64,000 bases of DNA from CAVTJL01 sp963735065 (GTDB lineage: Bacteria > Pseudomonadota > Alphaproteobacteria > Geminicoccales > Geminicoccaceae), in contig CAVTJL010000001.1 in NCBI GenBank assembly GCA_963735065.1, positions 2,046,001 through 2,110,000 of the forward strand. The letters run 5' to 3'. Position 1 is the first letter of the stretch; each line of letters starts with the position of its first letter. Below, piece after piece: positions 37,018-45,134 of this stretch. Made by a program: the position numbers and the translations under genes. Below the pieces are notes generated by a model. It was not told where the DNA came from. It saw only the letters and a program-made list of their open reading frames with translations, and made no database searches.

Positions 37018-38664
37018 ATGAGCGAGGCGGCGGAGAGCTATCGGCCGATCTTCCAGCGTGGTCCGGATGCGACCGACTATCGCCGCCTCGATCTGGCGCC
37101 GCCCGAGACCCTCGATCTCGGCGGGCGGCGGTTCCTCTCTGTCTCGCCCGACACGCTCACCGCGCTCGCCGAGACCGCCTTCAGCGACATCGCTCACTTC
37201 TTTCGCACCTCCCACCTGACGCAGCTCCGGGCGATCCTCGACGATCCCCTGGCCTCGGCGAATGATCGCTTCGTCGCGATGGAGCTCTTGAAGAACGCCG
37301 TCATCGCCTCGGGCGGGGCGTTTCCTTCCTGCCAGGACACCGGCACCGCCATCGTGGTCGGCAAGAAGGGCCAGCAGGTGCTGGTCGAAGGCGACCAGGA
37401 AGCGGCGCTCTCGGCCGGCATCGAGCGGACCTATGCCAGGCGCAACCTCCGCTTCAGCCACCTGGCGCCTCTCACGATGTACGAGGAGCGCAACACCGGC
37501 ACGAACCTGCCGGCACAGATCGACATCGAGGCTGTCGCCGGCGATGCTTTCGACTTCCTCTTTGTCGCCAAGGGCGGGGGCTCCGCCAACAAGACGTTCT
37601 TGTTCCAGGAGACGCGGCGGCTGCTCGATCCGGAGCGGATCCTGGCCTTCCTCGAGGAAAAGCTGCGCGGCCTCGGCACCGCCGCCTGCCCGCCCTATCA
37701 CCTTGCCGTGGTCGTGGGCGGCCTCTCGGCCGAGCAGTGCCTGAAGACCCTGAAGCTCGCGAGCTGCCGCTATCTCGACGAGCTGCCGACCAGCGGTGAT
37801 GCGCTGGGCCGCGCCTTCCGCGACAGGGAGCTCGAGGCCCGGGTGCTGGAGCTGGCGCGCGAGCTCGGCATCGGCGCCCAGTTCGGCGGCCGCTACTTCG
37901 CCCACGACGTGCGGGTGATCCGCCTGCCGCGGCACAATGGCTCGCTGCCCGTCGGGCTCGGCGTCTCCTGCTCGGCCGATCGTCAGATCAAGGCCAGGAT
38001 CACGAGCGATGGGATCTTCCTCGAGCGGCTCGACACCGATCCGGCGCGCTTCCTCCCCGAGACGGAGGTCGACATCGGCCAGGCGGTCCGCCTCGACCTC
38101 ACGCGGCCGATGGCGGAGATCCGGGCCGAGCTCAGCCGGCATCCGGTGGCGACCCCTCTGCTCCTGAGCGGTCCGATGATCGTCGCCCGCGATCTCGTCC
38201 ATGCCGAGCTGAGCCGGCGGCTCGCGGCCGGCGAGCCGCTGCCGGCCTACATGAAGGACCATCCGATCTACTATGCCGGCCCGGCCAAGACGCCCGAGGG
38301 CTGGGCGTCCGGCTCCTTCGGGCCCACCACGGCCGCCAGGATGGATCCCTACATCCCGGAGTTCCAGGCGGCCGGCGGCTCGCTCGTCACCGTCTCCAAG
38401 GGGAACAGGGCGCCCGCCGTCGCCCGGAGCTGTCGCGACCATGGCGGCTTTTATCTCGCGACCATCGGCGGCGCAGCGGCTCGGGTCGGGCGCGACATGA
38501 TCCGCTCGGTCGAGACCGTGGACTTCGCCGCGTACGGCATGGAGGCCGTCTGGCGGATCGAGGTGCAGGACCTTCCCGCTTTCATCGTCATCGACGACAA
38601 GGGCAACGACTTCTACGCGCGTCGACGGACCGGGGAGCCGGCTCCTCAGCGGAGCACGAATTAG
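37018..38664 (+). CDS. Class I fumarate hydratase (Fe-S, FumA/FumB type)
   Basis: 548 residues, the single-chain class I fumarase size. Oxygen-sensitive [4Fe-4S] enzyme converting fumarate and malate (some members act on tartrate or mesaconate). Visible blocks are SHLTQLRAILDDPLASANDRFVAMELLKNAVIA, FPSCQDTGTAIVVGKKG (cluster Cys), RNTGTNLPAQIDIE, FLFVAKGGGSANKTFLFQ, YHLAVVVGGLSAEQCLKTLKLAS and the tail YYAGPAKTPEGWASGSFGPTTAARMD. AGGAG is 6 bases before the ATG at 37018. It is likely in one unit with the SDR gene upstream. Confidence 0.92.
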   Translation: MSEAAESYRPIFQRGPDATDYRRLDLAPPETLDLGGRRFLSVSPDTLTALAETAFSDIAHFFRTSHLTQLRAILDDPLASANDRFVAMELLKNAVIASGGAFPSCQDTGTAIVVGKKGQQVLVEGDQEAALSAGIERTYARRNLRFSHLAPLTMYEERNTGTNLPAQIDIEAVAGDAFDFLFVAKGGGSANKTFLFQETRRLLDPERILAFLEEKLRGLGTAACPPYHLAVVVGGLSAEQCLKTLKLASCRYLDELPTSGDALGRAFRDRELEARVLELARELGIGAQFGGRYFAHDVRVIRLPRHNGSLPVGLGVSCSADRQIKARITSDGIFLERLDTDPARFLPETEVDIGQAVRLDLTRPMAEIRAELSRHPVATPLLLSGPMIVARDLVHAELSRRLAAGEPLPAYMKDHPIYYAGPAKTPEGWASGSFGPTTAARMDPYIPEFQAAGGSLVTVSKGNRAPAVARSCRDHGGFYLATIGGAAARVGRDMIRSVETVDFAAYGMEAVWRIEVQDLPAFIVIDDKGNDFYARRRTGEPAPQRSTN

Positions 38665-38701
38665 AAAAATACCAAGTATCGATTGTTATATAATCAAAAT
38701 G

Positions 38702-38730
38702 TTGATTCGTTGGTGTGGAATAGATATATG
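38702..38730 (+). promoter_or_regulatory. AT-rich promoter upstream of cysG
   Basis: TTGATT (38702-38707), 17 bases, TATATG (38725-38730), about 60 bases before the cysG start. The region 38665-38730 is strikingly AT-rich against its surroundings and also holds TTGTTATATAATCAA (38684-38698), a partly symmetric sequence that could be an operator for sulfur control. Confidence 0.45.
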
Positions 38731-38789
38731 CGCATCGTCCGATCATCCCTTCGGGGATGCCCGCCAGCATGCCGGGGCGGAGCTTGGCG

Positions 38790-40217
38790 ATGCGCTACTT
38801 TCCGATCTTCCTCGATCTCGATGAACAGACCGTCCTCGTGGTGGGCGGCGGCGAGGCGGCGCTGCAAAAGCTGCGCCTGCTCTGTCGCACCTCCGCCGAG
38901 CTCCACGTCGTTGCCGCCGAGCCCTCCGAGGCCATCGAGGAGCTGGCGGCGACGCAGGCCATCCGGCTGAGCCGGCGCCCCTTCGCGACCCGCGACATCG
39001 TGGGCTGCCGCCTGGCGATCGCGGCGACGGAAGATGCGGTCGAGCTGGCGCACGTGACGGCAGCGGCACGCGCGGCGGGCGTGCCCCTGAACGCCGTCGA
39101 CCGCCCCGACCTTTGCGACTTCCTCACCCCGGCCATCGTCGACCGTGACCCGCTCGTCGTCGCGATCGGCACGGAGGGCGCGGCACCGGTGCTGGCACGC
39201 CAGGTCAAGGCACGGATCGAGGCGCTGCTGCCGGGCCGGCTCGGCGCGCTGGCCCGCTTCGCCCAGGGCCTCCGTGCCCACATCGCCACGGCCCTGCCGA
39301 CGAGCGCGCCGCGCCGCCGGTTCTGGGAGCGCTTTTTTGTCGGTGAGACCGCGCGCCGCTATCTCGCAGGCGACATCCGCGGCGCCGAGGCGGCGGTCGA
39401 GCGTGCCATCGAGGACGCCTCGGAGGGAGGCCCGACTGCGGGGCGGGTGAGCCTCGTCGGTGCCGGGCCGGGCGATCCCGATCTCCTGACCTTCAAGGCG
39501 CTGCAGGCGCTGCAGAGTGCCGACGTGATCGTCGTCGACCGGCTGGTCGACCGCCGCGTTCTCGAGGTGGCGCGCCGCGACGCCCGTCGCATCGAGGTCG
39601 GCAAGACGCCGGGCCGGCCCTCGACCAGCCAAGCGCAGATCGAGCGCATTCTGCTCCGCGAGGCCAGGGCCGGACACCACGTCGTGCGGCTCAAGGGGGG
39701 CGATCCATTCGTCTTCGGCCGTGGCGGCGAGGAGCTGGCGGCGCTGCAGGGCGCCGGCATCGAGGTCGAGGTGGTGCCGGGCATCACCGCGGCGCTCGCC
39801 TGCGCCGCAGCTGTCGGCCTGCCCCTCACGGCGCGGGGGGCCAGACGCTCCGTGGTCCTGATGACCGGGCATGCCAGCGACGGTCCGGCCGACCACGACT
39901 GGCGCGCCCTGGCGCAGCCGGGGCAGGTGCTGGCGATCTACATGGGCGTCGGTGCCGCCGGCCATCTCGAGCGATGCCTCCTGGGCGCGGGCATCGATCC
40001 CGAGACGCCCGTGACCATCGTCGAGAACGGCACGCTGCCGGCCCAGAAGGTGGCCGTGGGCAGCATCCGCGGTCTCGCCTGTCTCGTCATCGACAGCGCC
40101 ATCAAGGGTCCGGCCATCATCTATGTCGGCGCCGCACCCGGGATGCGCCCTGCGGCGGAGCCCCGAGCCACCCCGCCGCTTCCCACGGTCGGCAGCCTTC
40201 TGGAGGGCATGGCATGA
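38790..40217 (+). CDS. cysG: Siroheme synthase CysG (dehydrogenase/ferrochelatase plus uroporphyrinogen-III methyltransferase)
   Basis: 475 residues, two fused modules. Residues 1-205: precorrin-2 dehydrogenase/ferrochelatase starting MRYFPIFLDLDEQTVLVVGGGEAALQKLRLL, with an NAD motif. Residues 215-475: SUMT with VSLVGAGPGDPDLLTFKALQALQSADVIVVDRLV, VRLKGGDPFVFGRGGEE and VEVVPGITAALACAA. It makes siroheme for sulfite/nitrite reductase. The ATG at 38790 is preferred (GGAG 8 bases upstream); 38757 is an alternative. Its end overlaps the DUF2849 start by 4 bases. Confidence 0.93.
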   Translation: MRYFPIFLDLDEQTVLVVGGGEAALQKLRLLCRTSAELHVVAAEPSEAIEELAATQAIRLSRRPFATRDIVGCRLAIAATEDAVELAHVTAAARAAGVPLNAVDRPDLCDFLTPAIVDRDPLVVAIGTEGAAPVLARQVKARIEALLPGRLGALARFAQGLRAHIATALPTSAPRRRFWERFFVGETARRYLAGDIRGAEAAVERAIEDASEGGPTAGRVSLVGAGPGDPDLLTFKALQALQSADVIVVDRLVDRRVLEVARRDARRIEVGKTPGRPSTSQAQIERILLREARAGHHVVRLKGGDPFVFGRGGEELAALQGAGIEVEVVPGITAALACAAAVGLPLTARGARRSVVLMTGHASDGPADHDWRALAQPGQVLAIYMGVGAAGHLERCLLGAGIDPETPVTIVENGTLPAQKVAVGSIRGLACLVIDSAIKGPAIIYVGAAPGMRPAAEPRATPPLPTVGSLLEGMA

Positions 40218-40456
40218 CCCTGACCGTTCTTGCCGCCAACCACCTGATCGGCGGCGACGTCGTCTTTCTGACGGAAGCCGGCTGGTCGCCGGTCATCGAC
40301 CGCGCCCGCTGCGCTGAGGGCCCGGGCGAGCTCTCCGCCCTCGAGGCCGAGGCTCGGGACGCGGTCGACCGTCAGATCGTCGTCCATCCCCGCCTGATCC
40401 TGGTCCGCCGCGAGGGTGGTCGCCTGGTACCGCTCGCGGGCGAGCAACGGCACTAG
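40214..40456 (+). CDS. DUF2849 domain protein
   Basis: 80 residues. MTLTVLAANHLIGGDVVFLTEAGWSPVI and the C-terminal PRLILVRREGGRLVPL fit DUF2849, a small protein found in alphaproteobacterial cys loci directly between cysG and cysI. Its role is unknown but probably concerns assimilatory sulfite reductase. ATGA overlap with cysG shows translational coupling. Here cysI does not follow; a DUF934 gene comes instead after 57 bases. Confidence 0.85.
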   Translation: MTLTVLAANHLIGGDVVFLTEAGWSPVIDRARCAEGPGELSALEAEARDAVDRQIVVHPRLILVRREGGRLVPLAGEQRH

Positions 40457-40513
40457 GCACAAGCCCCGAACCGCGCCGGCGGGCAGAGCCTGCTCGCGCC
40501 GAGGAGGCCCGAG

Positions 40514-40921
40514 ATGTCGCGCATCGAGCCTGTTGCTCCGGCCTGCGGTCCCTGGCGCCTGATCGGCGCGGGCGAGGACATTCCCGCCGGCGTGCCCGTG
40601 ATCCTGGACCTCGGTCGCCTCGAGGAGGAGGCGGAGCATCTCTTCCATCGCCGCTCCAGCCTCGGCGTCCTGACGCGGCCGGAGGAGGCGGCCGATCGTC
40701 TGGTGCCCTGGCTCCGGCGCCTGGCGCTGGTGGCGCTGGCCGCCGAGCCGGGCAGGGAGGGCGCGCTCCTCGAGGCCGCGCGAGCGCTCCGTCAGCACCA
40801 TGGCTTCGTGGGCGAGATCCGGGCGGTCGGGCTCCTGGCCGAGGATCGGCTGCCCGAGATGCGCGACGCCGGCATCGACCCGTGCGGTCTCGCGAGCCTC
40901 GACGCCGCCACGCCATCTTGA
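40514..40921 (+). CDS. DUF934 domain protein (CysX-like)
   Basis: 135 residues. LVPWLRRLALVALAAEPGREGALLEAARALRQHHGFVGEIRAVG and LAEDRLPEMRDAGIDP are DUF934 hallmarks. These proteins normally end the cysG-DUF2849-cysI-(cysH)-DUF934 operon and are thought to serve in sulfite reduction. GAGGAGG lies upstream of the ATG at 40514. It is still present and appears intact although cysI/cysH are missing between it and DUF2849. Confidence 0.83.
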   Translation: MSRIEPVAPACGPWRLIGAGEDIPAGVPVILDLGRLEEEAEHLFHRRSSLGVLTRPEEAADRLVPWLRRLALVALAAEPGREGALLEAARALRQHHGFVGEIRAVGLLAEDRLPEMRDAGIDPCGLASLDAATPS

Positions 40922-41151
40922 CTTATCCTCGGCGCATGGGCACATGCGGTCTGTCGCTTCTGCGGCATCGAGGTCTCGGCCGCGTAACGGCGGCCCGCCC
41001 TGCGGGCTCGATCCTGCCCAGTCCTCGCCAACCATATTCGTCGACTCCCAGGCTACGCGGGGCGTCGTGCACGAACCCCCCGCTGACGCGGACGTCCGGT
41101 CAATAAGGGCCAGGGCGCCGTGCGGCCTGAACCGAAAGCCTCTTTCATATC

Positions 41152-42486
41152 ATGAGTTTCGAAGAACTCGGCCTCGGCGCGCCCCTCCTGGCGGCGCTCG
41201 CCGGCCAGGGCTATGACGCGCCCACCCCCATCCAGGCCCAGGCCATTCCCCAGATCATGGCCGGCCGCGATCTTCTGGGCATCGCCCAGACGGGCACCGG
41301 CAAGACGGCGGCCTTCGCGCTGCCGATCCTCCATCGCCTGACCCTCGACCGCAAGAAGGCGCCGCCGCGCGGTTGCCGCGTTCTCGTCCTGGCGCCGACG
41401 CGTGAGCTGGCGGCCCAGATCGAGGACAGCTTCCGCACCTACGGCAAGGGCTCGCGCCTTACCTCGACCGTGGTGGTGGGCGGCGTCTCCTTTCCGCCGC
41501 AGGCGCGTATCCTGAGCGTCGGCGTCGACATCCTGGTGGCCACGCCCGGGCGCCTGATCGATCATATGGACCAGCGCACGCTGCAGCTCGACGGGGTCGA
41601 GGTGGTGGTGCTGGACGAGGTCGACCAGATGCTCGATCTGGGCTTCATCCACGCCATCCGGCGCGTCGTCCGCTCCCTCCCGAAGGAGCGCCAGAGCCTC
41701 TTCTTCTCGGCCACGATGCCGAAGGAGATCGGCACCCTCGCGGGCGAGCTGCTGCGCGACCCGGCCGAGGTGCGGGTGAGCCCCGTCGCCACGACCGTCG
41801 AGAAGGTCGAGCAGCGCGTCGTCTTTGCGACCGCCGAGCAGAAGCGGCCCCTCCTGCTCGAGACGCTGGCCGATCCCGCGGTGACCCGCGTGCTGGTGTT
41901 CACCCGCACGAAGCACCGCGCCGATCAGGTCACGCGCCATTTGGAGGCGGCCGGAGTTGATGCGGCGGCTATCCACGGCAACAAGTCGCAGAGCCAGCGC
42001 GAGCGGGCGCTTGCCGGCTTCCGGAACGGCCGCACCCGGGTGCTGGTCGCGACCGACGTCGCCGCGCGCGGCATCGACGTCGACGGCATCAGCCACGTCG
42101 TGAACTACGACCTGCCCAACGTGCCCGAGAGCTACGTCCACCGCATCGGCCGGACCGCCCGGGCCGGTGCCGCCGGCATCGCGATCTCCTTCTGTGACGG
42201 CCAGGAGCGGCCCTACCTCAAGGACATCGAGAAGCTGATCCGCCGCCGCATCTGGTCCGATCGCTACGAGGGCAAGGGCCGGATGGTGAATGTCGGGCAG
42301 GCCGCCGAGCTTCCGCCGGCCGAGGAGCCCCGGCCCGTGGCACGCCAGCGCCCCGCGGGCCCGTCGCGCGGGCAGCACAGCCGCCAGCGCCCCCAGGGCA
42401 ATCGCCCAGCCAACAACAATGCCGGTGCCGGCCGCGGCCGTCCCCAGGGTCCGCGCCAGGGCGAGCGCCGCAGCGCCGCCCGCTGA
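41152..42486 (+). CDS. DEAD-box-family ATP-dependent RNA helicase (RhlE-like) with DEVD motif
   Basis: 444 residues. Q motif (FEELGLGAPLLAALAGQGYDAPTPIQAQAIP), Walker A AQTGTGKTAAF, motif Ia PTRELAAQI, motif II DEVD (in VVVLDEVDQMLDLGF, where most family members have DEAD), motif III FFSATMP, motif V ATDVAARGIDV and motif VI HRIGRTARAG. The C-tail is basic and Arg/Gln/Asn-rich (RGQHSRQRPQGNRPANNN), as in RhlE-type cold-shock or ribosome-assembly helicases, and likely binds RNA non-specifically. Monocistronic by spacing. Confidence 0.92.
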   Translation: MSFEELGLGAPLLAALAGQGYDAPTPIQAQAIPQIMAGRDLLGIAQTGTGKTAAFALPILHRLTLDRKKAPPRGCRVLVLAPTRELAAQIEDSFRTYGKGSRLTSTVVVGGVSFPPQARILSVGVDILVATPGRLIDHMDQRTLQLDGVEVVVLDEVDQMLDLGFIHAIRRVVRSLPKERQSLFFSATMPKEIGTLAGELLRDPAEVRVSPVATTVEKVEQRVVFATAEQKRPLLLETLADPAVTRVLVFTRTKHRADQVTRHLEAAGVDAAAIHGNKSQSQRERALAGFRNGRTRVLVATDVAARGIDVDGISHVVNYDLPNVPESYVHRIGRTARAGAAGIAISFCDGQERPYLKDIEKLIRRRIWSDRYEGKGRMVNVGQAAELPPAEEPRPVARQRPAGPSRGQHSRQRPQGNRPANNNAGAGRGRPQGPRQGERRSAAR

Positions 42487-42509
42487 GCGGGCTCTTCTAC
42501 CGACACGTG

Positions 42510-42702
42510 TCAGTGCTGCGCTGCGCCGCGGCGGATGTCCTCGACGGAGACGTCGAGAGCATCGGCCGCGGCGAGCCAGCGGCTGTCCGTCGTGAGCGCC
42601 CGGGCCTTCTCGATCCTGGCGAGCGCCAGGCAGGCACGGTCGCCTAGCGGCAGGCCATAGGCCCGCGTCAGCGGCCGCAGGCGGCCGGCCAGGCCTCCGC
42701 GC
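42510..42702 (-). pseudogene. PIN-domain (VapC-type) toxin, N-terminal half missing
   Basis: Only the C-terminal part of a PIN toxin can be read: RLRPLTRAYGLPLGDRACLALARIEKARALTTDSRWLAAADALDVSVEDI, containing the third and fourth acidic positions (GDRACLAL and TTDSRW). The first half, with the family opening (VLDASALLA...) and about 65-75 residues, is absent: the remnant starts right after the antitoxin stop. A catalytic PIN site needs both halves, so this should be inactive. Internal deletion is the simplest cause. Confidence 0.6.
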
Positions 42703-42951
42703 TCACTCGTCCCGCCCGGCGCGGCGGCGATCCTGCTCCAGTTCTGCCGCCAGATCGGCGCCCACCGACACGTGACGCCGCACCCGGGCCTGCACGCCAC
42801 GGACCACCGATGCCAGCGGCTCCAGGATCATTCGTCCGTCTTCTACGCGCACGAGGAGGGGGCCGCCCAACTCGAGCCCGAGCTCGGCACGCAGCGCCGC
42901 CGGCATCGTCAGCCCCCCATCCGGTCCCATCCGTACGTGCGTGCGCCTCAT
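42703..42951 (-). CDS. AbrB/SpoVT-type antitoxin
   Basis: 82 residues. The N-terminal swapped-hairpin domain reads MRRTHVRMGPDGGLTMPAALRAELGLELGGPLLVRVEDGRMILEPL, matching AbrB/VapB antitoxins that bind DNA and neutralise PIN toxins. The C-terminus (ARVRRHVSVGADLAAELEQDRR) is the usual toxin-binding tail. Its toxin partner downstream is truncated. The start lies 16 bases after the stop of the REase/HEPN-like gene on the same strand, so both are probably co-transcribed, and the antitoxin may now act on that gene or only autoregulate. Confidence 0.75.
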   Translation of the reverse strand: MRRTHVRMGPDGGLTMPAALRAELGLELGGPLLVRVEDGRMILEPLASVVRGVQARVRRHVSVGADLAAELEQDRRRAGRDE

Positions 42952-42967
42952 GAATCCCGCCTCACCA

Positions 42968-43633
42968 TCAAGCAGCGCTGGTCGCGCGCCTTGGTCTCGA
43001 CCTCGATTCTTTGAGCATCCTCTCGACCACCTCAGCCAGCCTGGGCGGCTCTGGCGTGACGTCCGGCGACAGGCCGTGAACGAGGGCGTTGCGAGCGCGG
43101 CGACCGTCCTCGAGGATGTCCAGATCGCCGCGGTCGATCAGGCCCTCGTGCACGAGCTGGCGGAAGAGCGCCTCCGGCATCCACGCCTGCACCACTGTGC
43201 GCTCGCCTGCCGCGAGCCGCCGTGCGGCGGCCTCCGCCGCCGCGACGATAAGAATGAGAGCAGCATCGCGGTGGCCCGTGCGATCCAGCGCCTCGGCCTC
43301 GGCCAAGCGTGCGGCGATCGTCTCCGCTGACCAGGGCGGCGGCGCCTCAGCTTCGCCCACCACCAGCTCGAATGTCCAACCCGGCAGTGCCTCGACGGCT
43401 CGTGCCAGCGCTGCTGCCTGCTCGGCCGAGCCCGCAGCGCCGCGCAGCTTGATCTCGACGATCCTGTTCTCGCCACCACGGCGGGCCAGGATGTCGGGTC
43501 GGAGAGCAGCGAGCTCGGGCGGTAGATGGTGCGAGCCGGGCTCGATGACGACGTCATAGCCCTCCGCCACGAGCCGCCGCGCATGGCCCTCGGCCAAGCG
43601 ACGCTCCCTTGCTGCTGTCGACCGGATGCTCAT
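42968..43633 (-). CDS. REase-fold (AHJR-like) plus HEPN-like protein, putative toxin or defence nuclease
   Basis: 221 residues in two parts. Residues 10-95 read like a PD-(D/E)xK nuclease: VVIEPGSHHLPPELAALRPDILARRGGENRIVEIKLR, with Asp47, Glu60 and Lys62 in D-x12-E-x-K order. Residues 105-205 are all-helical and hold RRARNALVHG, where Arg181-x4-His186 fits the R-x4-6-H motif of HEPN RNases. I recall an AHJR-like REase family of this general form. The gene heads a small unit with an AbrB antitoxin and a broken PIN toxin. A nuclease toxin or an abortive-defence role is inferred, not shown. Confidence 0.6.
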   Translation of the reverse strand: MSIRSTAARERRLAEGHARRLVAEGYDVVIEPGSHHLPPELAALRPDILARRGGENRIVEIKLRGAAGSAEQAAALARAVEALPGWTFELVVGEAEAPPPWSAETIAARLAEAEALDRTGHRDAALILIVAAAEAAARRLAAGERTVVQAWMPEALFRQLVHEGLIDRGDLDILEDGRRARNALVHGLSPDVTPEPPRLAEVVERMLKESRSRPRRATSAA

Positions 43634-43747
43634 GGGCTGCTGCCGTAAGGTCCTCTGGTCTCGATTAGAATATGGAGAAACTCGATCTCACTCGCCAGAG
43701 CGGCGGCCAGCGAGGCCGACGGACCGGCCACCGAGCCGTGGAATGCT

Positions 43748-43765
43748 TATAATCCTAGTCTAGGA
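43748..43765 (+). promoter_or_regulatory. -10 box with adjacent palindromic operator
   Basis: A perfect TATAAT (43748-43753) overlaps by one base the palindrome TCCTAG-T-CTAGGA (43753-43765). No good -35 is seen 16-18 bases upstream, which suits an activator- or repressor-controlled promoter. It lies about 150 bases before the flavoprotein gene. Confidence 0.45.
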
Positions 43766-43915
43766 GTCCGCAGAGAGAACAAACACCAGAAAGAGGCAAG
43801 GCAGCAGCCCGTCGTCGCCGCCCGCCGAATGGCTGGTGCCATTCGGCCGTGCCTCCGCTACTGAAGGCGGAGTGGGGAAGATCCGCGCGGTCGCGATCGG
43901 GCTTGGTGGGGGCGC

Positions 43916-45133
43916 ATGCAACGGATCGTCGTCATCGGGGGCGGCTTTGCCGGGCTGTGGAGCGCCATCGGCGCCGCGCGCCGGCGCGGAGAGCTGGGCT
44001 TCGGGCCTGCTGAGCTCGAGATCGTGCTGGTGAACCGCGACGGCTTCCACGGTATCCGGGTGCGCAACTACGAGGCCGATCTCGGCAATCTCCGGGTGGC
44101 GCTGCCCAGCGTGCTCGATCCCGTCGGCGTGCGCCACCTGTGCGGAACCGTGACCGGCATCGACCTCGACGGCCGCACGATCGCGGTGGCGACGCCGCAG
44201 GGCCGGCAGGCCCTGACCTATGACCGATTGATCCTGGCGGCGGGCAGCGAGGTGGCGCGGCCGGCCGTCGACGGTCTCGCCGAGCATGCCTTCAGCATCG
44301 ACACCTTCGATGAGGCGGCCCGGCTCCATCGCCACCTGGCCGGGCTGAATGGCGCCACAGCCGGCGGCGGGCGCGGCACCGTCCTCGTCGTCGGCGCGGG
44401 CCTCACCGGTATCGAGGCCGCCTGCGAGATGCCGGACCGGCTCGTAGCAGCGCTGCCCGCCCAGGTCCGGCCGCGGGTGATCCTGGCCGATCACGCCCCG
44501 CATGTGGGCTCGACCATGGGGGCGGAGGCCATCCCCGTGATCCGCGAGGCGCTCGATGCGCTGGGGATCGAGCAGCGCACGGGTGCTCGCGTCGCTGCCA
44601 TCGACCCGACCGGGGCCACGCTCGACACCGGCGAGCGCATCGAGGCCGCCACGGTCGTCTGGACGGCCGGCATGCGCGCCAGCACGCTCACGGCTCTCTT
44701 ACCGATCGAGCGCGACGCCCAGGGCCGGCTGCCCGTCGACCGGCACCTCCAGGTCGAGGGTGTTCCCGGCGTCTTCGCGGCGGGCGACTGCGCTCGTCTT
44801 CTGGTCGACGACACACACACCTCGGTGATGTCCTGCCAGCACGCCCGCCCGATGGGGCGCTTCGCCGGGCACAATGCGGTCGCCGACCTGGTGGAGCAGC
44901 CGATGCTGCCGCTCCGCATCGACTGGTACGTCACCGTGCTCGACCTGGGTCCGTGGGGCGCTCTTTATACCCACGGCTGGGACCGCCGCGTGGTGGCGGT
45001 GGGGCCGGAAGCCAAACGAACAAAAGAGCTGATCAACCGCGTGCGGATCTACCCGCCGCAGACAGGGGATGCACAGGCGCTCCTGGACGCCGCGGCGCCG
45101 ACCGTCCAGGCGCCGCCCGAGCGCTATAGTTGA
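43916..45133 (+). CDS. FAD-dependent NADH dehydrogenase-like oxidoreductase (NDH-2 family)
   Basis: 405 residues with two dinucleotide-binding motifs: FAD in RIVVIGGGFAGLWSAIGAARR (residue 8 on) and NAD(P) in VLVVGAGLTGIEAACEMPDRL (about 160). LILAAGSEV and GVFAAGDCARLL are typical pyridine-nucleotide disulfide reductase blocks. It lacks redox cysteines, as in type II NADH dehydrogenases and related quinone reductases. No membrane anchor is obvious at the C-terminus. It may be redox- or stress-regulated through the palindrome at 43753. The 1-base gap to the stop of the convergent BKACE gene is notable. Confidence 0.83.
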   Translation: MQRIVVIGGGFAGLWSAIGAARRRGELGFGPAELEIVLVNRDGFHGIRVRNYEADLGNLRVALPSVLDPVGVRHLCGTVTGIDLDGRTIAVATPQGRQALTYDRLILAAGSEVARPAVDGLAEHAFSIDTFDEAARLHRHLAGLNGATAGGGRGTVLVVGAGLTGIEAACEMPDRLVAALPAQVRPRVILADHAPHVGSTMGAEAIPVIREALDALGIEQRTGARVAAIDPTGATLDTGERIEAATVVWTAGMRASTLTALLPIERDAQGRLPVDRHLQVEGVPGVFAAGDCARLLVDDTHTSVMSCQHARPMGRFAGHNAVADLVEQPMLPLRIDWYVTVLDLGPWGALYTHGWDRRVVAVGPEAKRTKELINRVRIYPPQTGDAQALLDAAAPTVQAPPERYS

Positions 45134-45134
45134 G

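Noticed and set aside
38684..38698. FNR/CRP-type box TTGTTATATAATCAA
   Set aside because: Resembles TTGAT-N4-ATCAA, but the spacing is one base too long and one arm mismatches; kept only as a remark on the cysG promoter.
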